This document shows, in pieces, positions 61,822 to 64,000 of a stretch of 64,000 nt of DNA. The notes under the pieces were generated by a model. The model worked only from the letters and a program-made list of their open reading frames with translations. It searched no databases and was not told where the DNA came from. The DNA is taken from NCBI GenBank assembly GCA_965229635.1, contig OZ245894.1, forward strand, positions 6,200,001 to 6,264,000, given 5' to 3'. This stretch comes from BQJU01 sp965229635 (GTDB taxonomy: Bacteria > Bacteroidota > Bacteroidia > Chitinophagales > Saprospiraceae). The position numbers and the translations under genes are program-made. Numbering within the stretch: the first letter of the stretch is position 1; the number at the start of each line of letters is the position of its first letter.

Positions 61822-62283
61822 ATGCCACAAGAACTAAAAAATCTAAGCCCTGAGGAGCAGCATAGCATGTTAGAGGCCATTCCTCTTATCACCATCCTCG
61901 TTGCCGGTGCGGATGGCACCATCCACGAAGAGGAATTGGCACAGGGAGAAAAAATTACCAAGATCAGAAGCTACGACTACCACGCACAACTAAAGCCGTA
62001 CTTCCAGAAGGTAGGTGAAAACTATACGGAGCGTCTGCAACAATTGATCCAAGAGTTGCCCGACAATACCGAAGTACGCCAGGAGGAAATCAGCCAGCGT
62101 CTTAGACAATTGAACACCATTCTACCAAAGTTAGATCATGGCTACGCCAAACTCTTTTATGAGAGCTTACTGACCTTTGCAAGGCACGTGGCAAAAGCTT
62201 CCGGAGGAGTATTGGGTATGATGACGATCAATGCCAAGGAGCACAAGGTCATCAGATTGCCAATGCTTGATCCAGTGGAGTAA
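61822..62283 (+). CDS. TerB-like small helical protein
   Basis: A 153-residue soluble helical protein. The segment AIPLITILVAGADGTIHEEELA resembles the first helices of TerB/tellurite-resistance-like domains, where an acidic DG-I-E loop binds a metal. The rest (TRLQQ-type helices, then KLDHGYAKLFYESLLTFARHVAKASGG) continues as helices. ATG 61822 is preferred over an upstream TTG-type start at 61783 because the -7 element lies in between. The function is unknown. Confidence 0.65.
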   Translation: MPQELKNLSPEEQHSMLEAIPLITILVAGADGTIHEEELAQGEKITKIRSYDYHAQLKPYFQKVGENYTERLQQLIQELPDNTEVRQEEISQRLRQLNTILPKLDHGYAKLFYESLLTFARHVAKASGGVLGMMTINAKEHKVIRLPMLDPVE

Positions 62284-62306
62284 TAAAATAAACCTACTGA
62301 ATTGTT

Positions 62307-62345
62307 TTTGGAAGGAATGAGCAGTAAAAACCCATTCCTTCCAAA
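62307..62345. terminator. Hairpin terminator between convergent genes
   Basis: Perfect 13-bp stem TTTGGAAGGAATG / CATTCCTTCCAAA with a 13-nt loop, between the TerB-like gene and the convergent T9SS protein gene. T-rich DNA lies upstream (62305-62309), and on the minus strand the run AAACAATT follows, so termination is likely in that direction too. Confidence 0.6.
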
Positions 62346-62351
62346 TCCACC

Positions 62352-64000
62352 CTAACGTAGCAAGATAACCTCTCCTTCAAATGTTTCCAGGGCGCCGTCG
62401 ATAAACTCCACTTCGGCCATATAGACGAAGACAGCGGGCTTCATCAGCCGCCCGTTCAGCTTACCATCCCAACCCGATATCGGGTCATTGATTGGCATTT
62501 CCTTTCTATTAAATACCATTTCGCCCCAGCGGTCAAATACCATGAGGTGGCGTACCTGACGTACACTTTCATCCCCATAAATGATAAAGGAATCATTGAC
62601 CCCGTCTCCGTTCGGACTGAAAGCATTAGGTATGTAGACCTTTCTTCTACGATCCACAAAAATGCGAATGTCATCACTGGCAGTACAGCCATTGGTGTCC
62701 ACAACAGTTAAGATATATTCTGTGGTCACTACCGGCCCGGCAACCGTTCGGGGACAATCTCCACAACTCAGGCTGTCCAGTGGCTTCCAGGTATATTCTG
62801 CCAAAGGACCGACATTTGACTGGGAATTGATCGTTACGCTTTCTCCCAACTTAATGGTTTGATCTTCTGGCAGTTCCAACCAAATTTCTTCGGGATCTTC
62901 TACTACCACACTGGCCGTATCCCGACAACCATTCTGATCTTCGGAAATGACCAGATATTCCCCCGCAGCCAGGCCGTAGAAGGCTTCAACCGGTTGGAAC
63001 GAAGTACCATCCAGACTAAATTGCATCCCTGGAGTACCCGTTAAATCGATACTGCCGTCCTGATCGCCGGCACACCCGGGACGGTTGGCGGTGAAGTTGA
63101 AAGTCTCCGGCTCTATTTCCTCCACAGTGAAGTTGATGACCGACTGGCACCCGATCGCATCGGTGACCGTGACGGAATAATTTCCGGCCGTAATGTGTTC
63201 TACAATGGGCCCCAAATCACCGCCGGGCAACCAGGAATAGGAATAAGGTTCCGTTCCCCCTTCGGCAATGATCACCACTACCCCATTATCACGATCTGTA
63301 CAGGGCACTAAAATTGAGTAATCCAGGGTGATCGTTTCCGTAATCAATTCTATCGTGTGCGTAGAATCACAGCCATTAGCTCCCACGAAAACCTGCGAAT
63401 AGGTGCCAGGTGCACTTTCGTAGTCACCAAAAATCAAGATGCTATCGCCACTACAAATGGTGATACTCTCTTCGGAAGTCGTCGATTGTAATAACTCCAG
63501 GGTGATCGTAACCAACGAGTCACACCCATTTTCCGAGGTGAAGCTGGCCGAGTAATCCCCAGCCTCGGTTTCCCAATTGCCAAAAATCAATATCGAATCG
63601 CCAACACAGATACTTTGTTGCTCAAAGGTGGCGATGGTATCCAGGACTTCCAAGGTGGTTTCGTGCAAAGAATCACAACCGTTAGCGGCTGTAAAGGTTT
63701 GTGAATAAAGCCCTGCCGTCTGTTCATATTGTCCAAAAATAAGCACTGAATCTCCCTGACAAATGGTCAAGGTATCGCTGTCTGCACTGGTCGGCAATAT
63801 TTCCAGAGTAATCGTATGTGTAGAATCACAACCAACAGAACCTTCGAAAACCCCTTCATAATCTCCTGATTCTGACTGATATTCATCAAAAATTAAAATT
63901 GAATCTCCTTCACAAATTGACAGTGTGTCAAAGGTAAAAACCAGTGGATCGACCTCCAGATTAACCACGTGTGTGGAGTCGCATCCATCCTGAGAAGTAA
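62352..64000 (-). CDS. Large secreted repeat protein with gliding-motility (T9SS type B) C-terminal domain, N-terminus outside window
   Basis: The frame continues without a stop to the right window edge, so at least 549 residues are present and the start is missing; a GTG at 63968 lies inside a repeat and is not a real start. The N-terminal visible part has at least four copies of a roughly 56-57-residue repeat, with GCDSxHxxTLE, xSICxGDSILIFGxY and GxYSxxF. Then come an SprB-like repeat (about 200 residues before the middle, SYSWLPGGDLGPI), a PKD/adhesion-like segment and the type B domain YIPNAFSPNGDGVNDSF to the end. It is probably a surface adhesin or gliding-related protein. Confidence 0.88.
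   Translation of the reverse strand, partial: TSQDGCDSTHVVNLEVDPLVFTFDTLSICEGDSILIFDEYQSESGDYEGVFEGSVGCDSTHTITLEILPTSADSDTLTICQGDSVLIFGQYEQTAGLYSQTFTAANGCDSLHETTLEVLDTIATFEQQSICVGDSILIFGNWETEAGDYSASFTSENGCDSLVTITLELLQSTTSEESITICSGDSILIFGDYESAPGTYSQVFVGANGCDSTHTIELITETITLDYSILVPCTDRDNGVVVIIAEGGTEPYSYSWLPGGDLGPIVEHITAGNYSVTVTDAIGCQSVINFTVEEIEPETFNFTANRPGCAGDQDGSIDLTGTPGMQFSLDGTSFQPVEAFYGLAAGEYLVISEDQNGCRDTASVVVEDPEEIWLELPEDQTIKLGESVTINSQSNVGPLAEYTWKPLDSLSCGDCPRTVAGPVVTTEYILTVVDTNGCTASDDIRIFVDRRRKVYIPNAFSPNGDGVNDSFIIYGDESVRQVRHLMVFDRWGEMVFNRKEMPINDPISGWDGKLNGRLMKPAVFVYMAEVEFIDGALETFEGEVILLR

Overview
The window looks like chromosome of a marine or aquatic Bacteroidota, probably from the Saprospiria (Saprospiraceae/Lewinella-like). 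The evidence is a SusC/SusD pair, type IX secretion (T9SS) C-terminal domains of both the type A and the gliding-motility (type B) kind, DUF4249, DUF4252 and DUF547 proteins, ECF sigma/FecR circuits, and promoters of the Bacteroidota form TTTG-N19/20-TAnnTTTG. The species assignment is inference. By eye the left 15 kb is more AT-rich than the 17-24 kb block.

Left part (1-15.2 kb, all on the minus strand): a compact alginate utilisation locus. In transcription order it holds SusC, SusD, an Nramp-fold transporter without the usual metal-site motifs, a PL6 alginate lyase, KdgF, an MFS uronate-type transporter, two short-chain dehydrogenases, KDG kinase, KDPG aldolase, and a PL7 alginate lyase lipoprotein cut by the window start. 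This is a full route from polymer to pyruvate plus glyceraldehyde-3-phosphate: lyases, outer-membrane import, KdgF ring opening to DEH, SDR reduction to KDG, KdgK, Eda. A FadR-type GntR regulator lies upstream with a perfect palindromic operator at its own promoter. Stem-loops lie on both sides of susD.

15.3-24 kb: a tRNA-Arg(CCG) followed by a tandem array of its own 3' end and terminator; YbaK and a secreted alpha/beta hydrolase (minus); then a plus-strand run gpsA - YfhO membrane protein - GT4 - FkbM methyltransferase - GT2, probably for lipid and surface-glycan synthesis.

24-33 kb: an HD phosphohydrolase overlapping the RNA 2'-phosphotransferase KptA; two paralogous alpha/beta hydrolases and an acyl-CoA synthetase in one operon; a REP-associated tyrosine transposase (RAYT) gene set between two arrays of hairpin repeats; a membrane-anchored methyltransferase-like protein, a sulfotransferase-like protein and a polysaccharide flippase.

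33-48.6 kb: a stand-alone T9SS type B domain protein, a secreted DUF3108-like protein, a large propeller sensor histidine kinase, an M28 peptidase with T9SS tail, a DUF547 lipoprotein, an RsmF-like rRNA methyltransferase, a Crp/Fnr regulator, a 164-bp foldback element, and an ECF sigma - FecR - STN-type TonB receptor - DUF4249 lipoprotein unit.

48.7-64 kb: a Na+/alanine-type symporter, a GNAT protein fused to a second domain of unknown function, a PAP2 phosphatase, an LptF/LptG permease, an ECF sigma/anti-sigma pair with two DUF4252 proteins, an orphan sugar-type ABC binding lipoprotein, a VPS10/BNR-propeller secreted protein, a rhomboid protease, a TerB-like small protein, and the C-terminal part of a large T9SS type B repeat protein running off the right end.

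The strongest candidates for something little described are the RAYT/REP locus, the tRNA-3'-end tandem array beside the alginate locus, the divergent Nramp protein inside an alginate operon, the foldback element, and the GNAT fusion.
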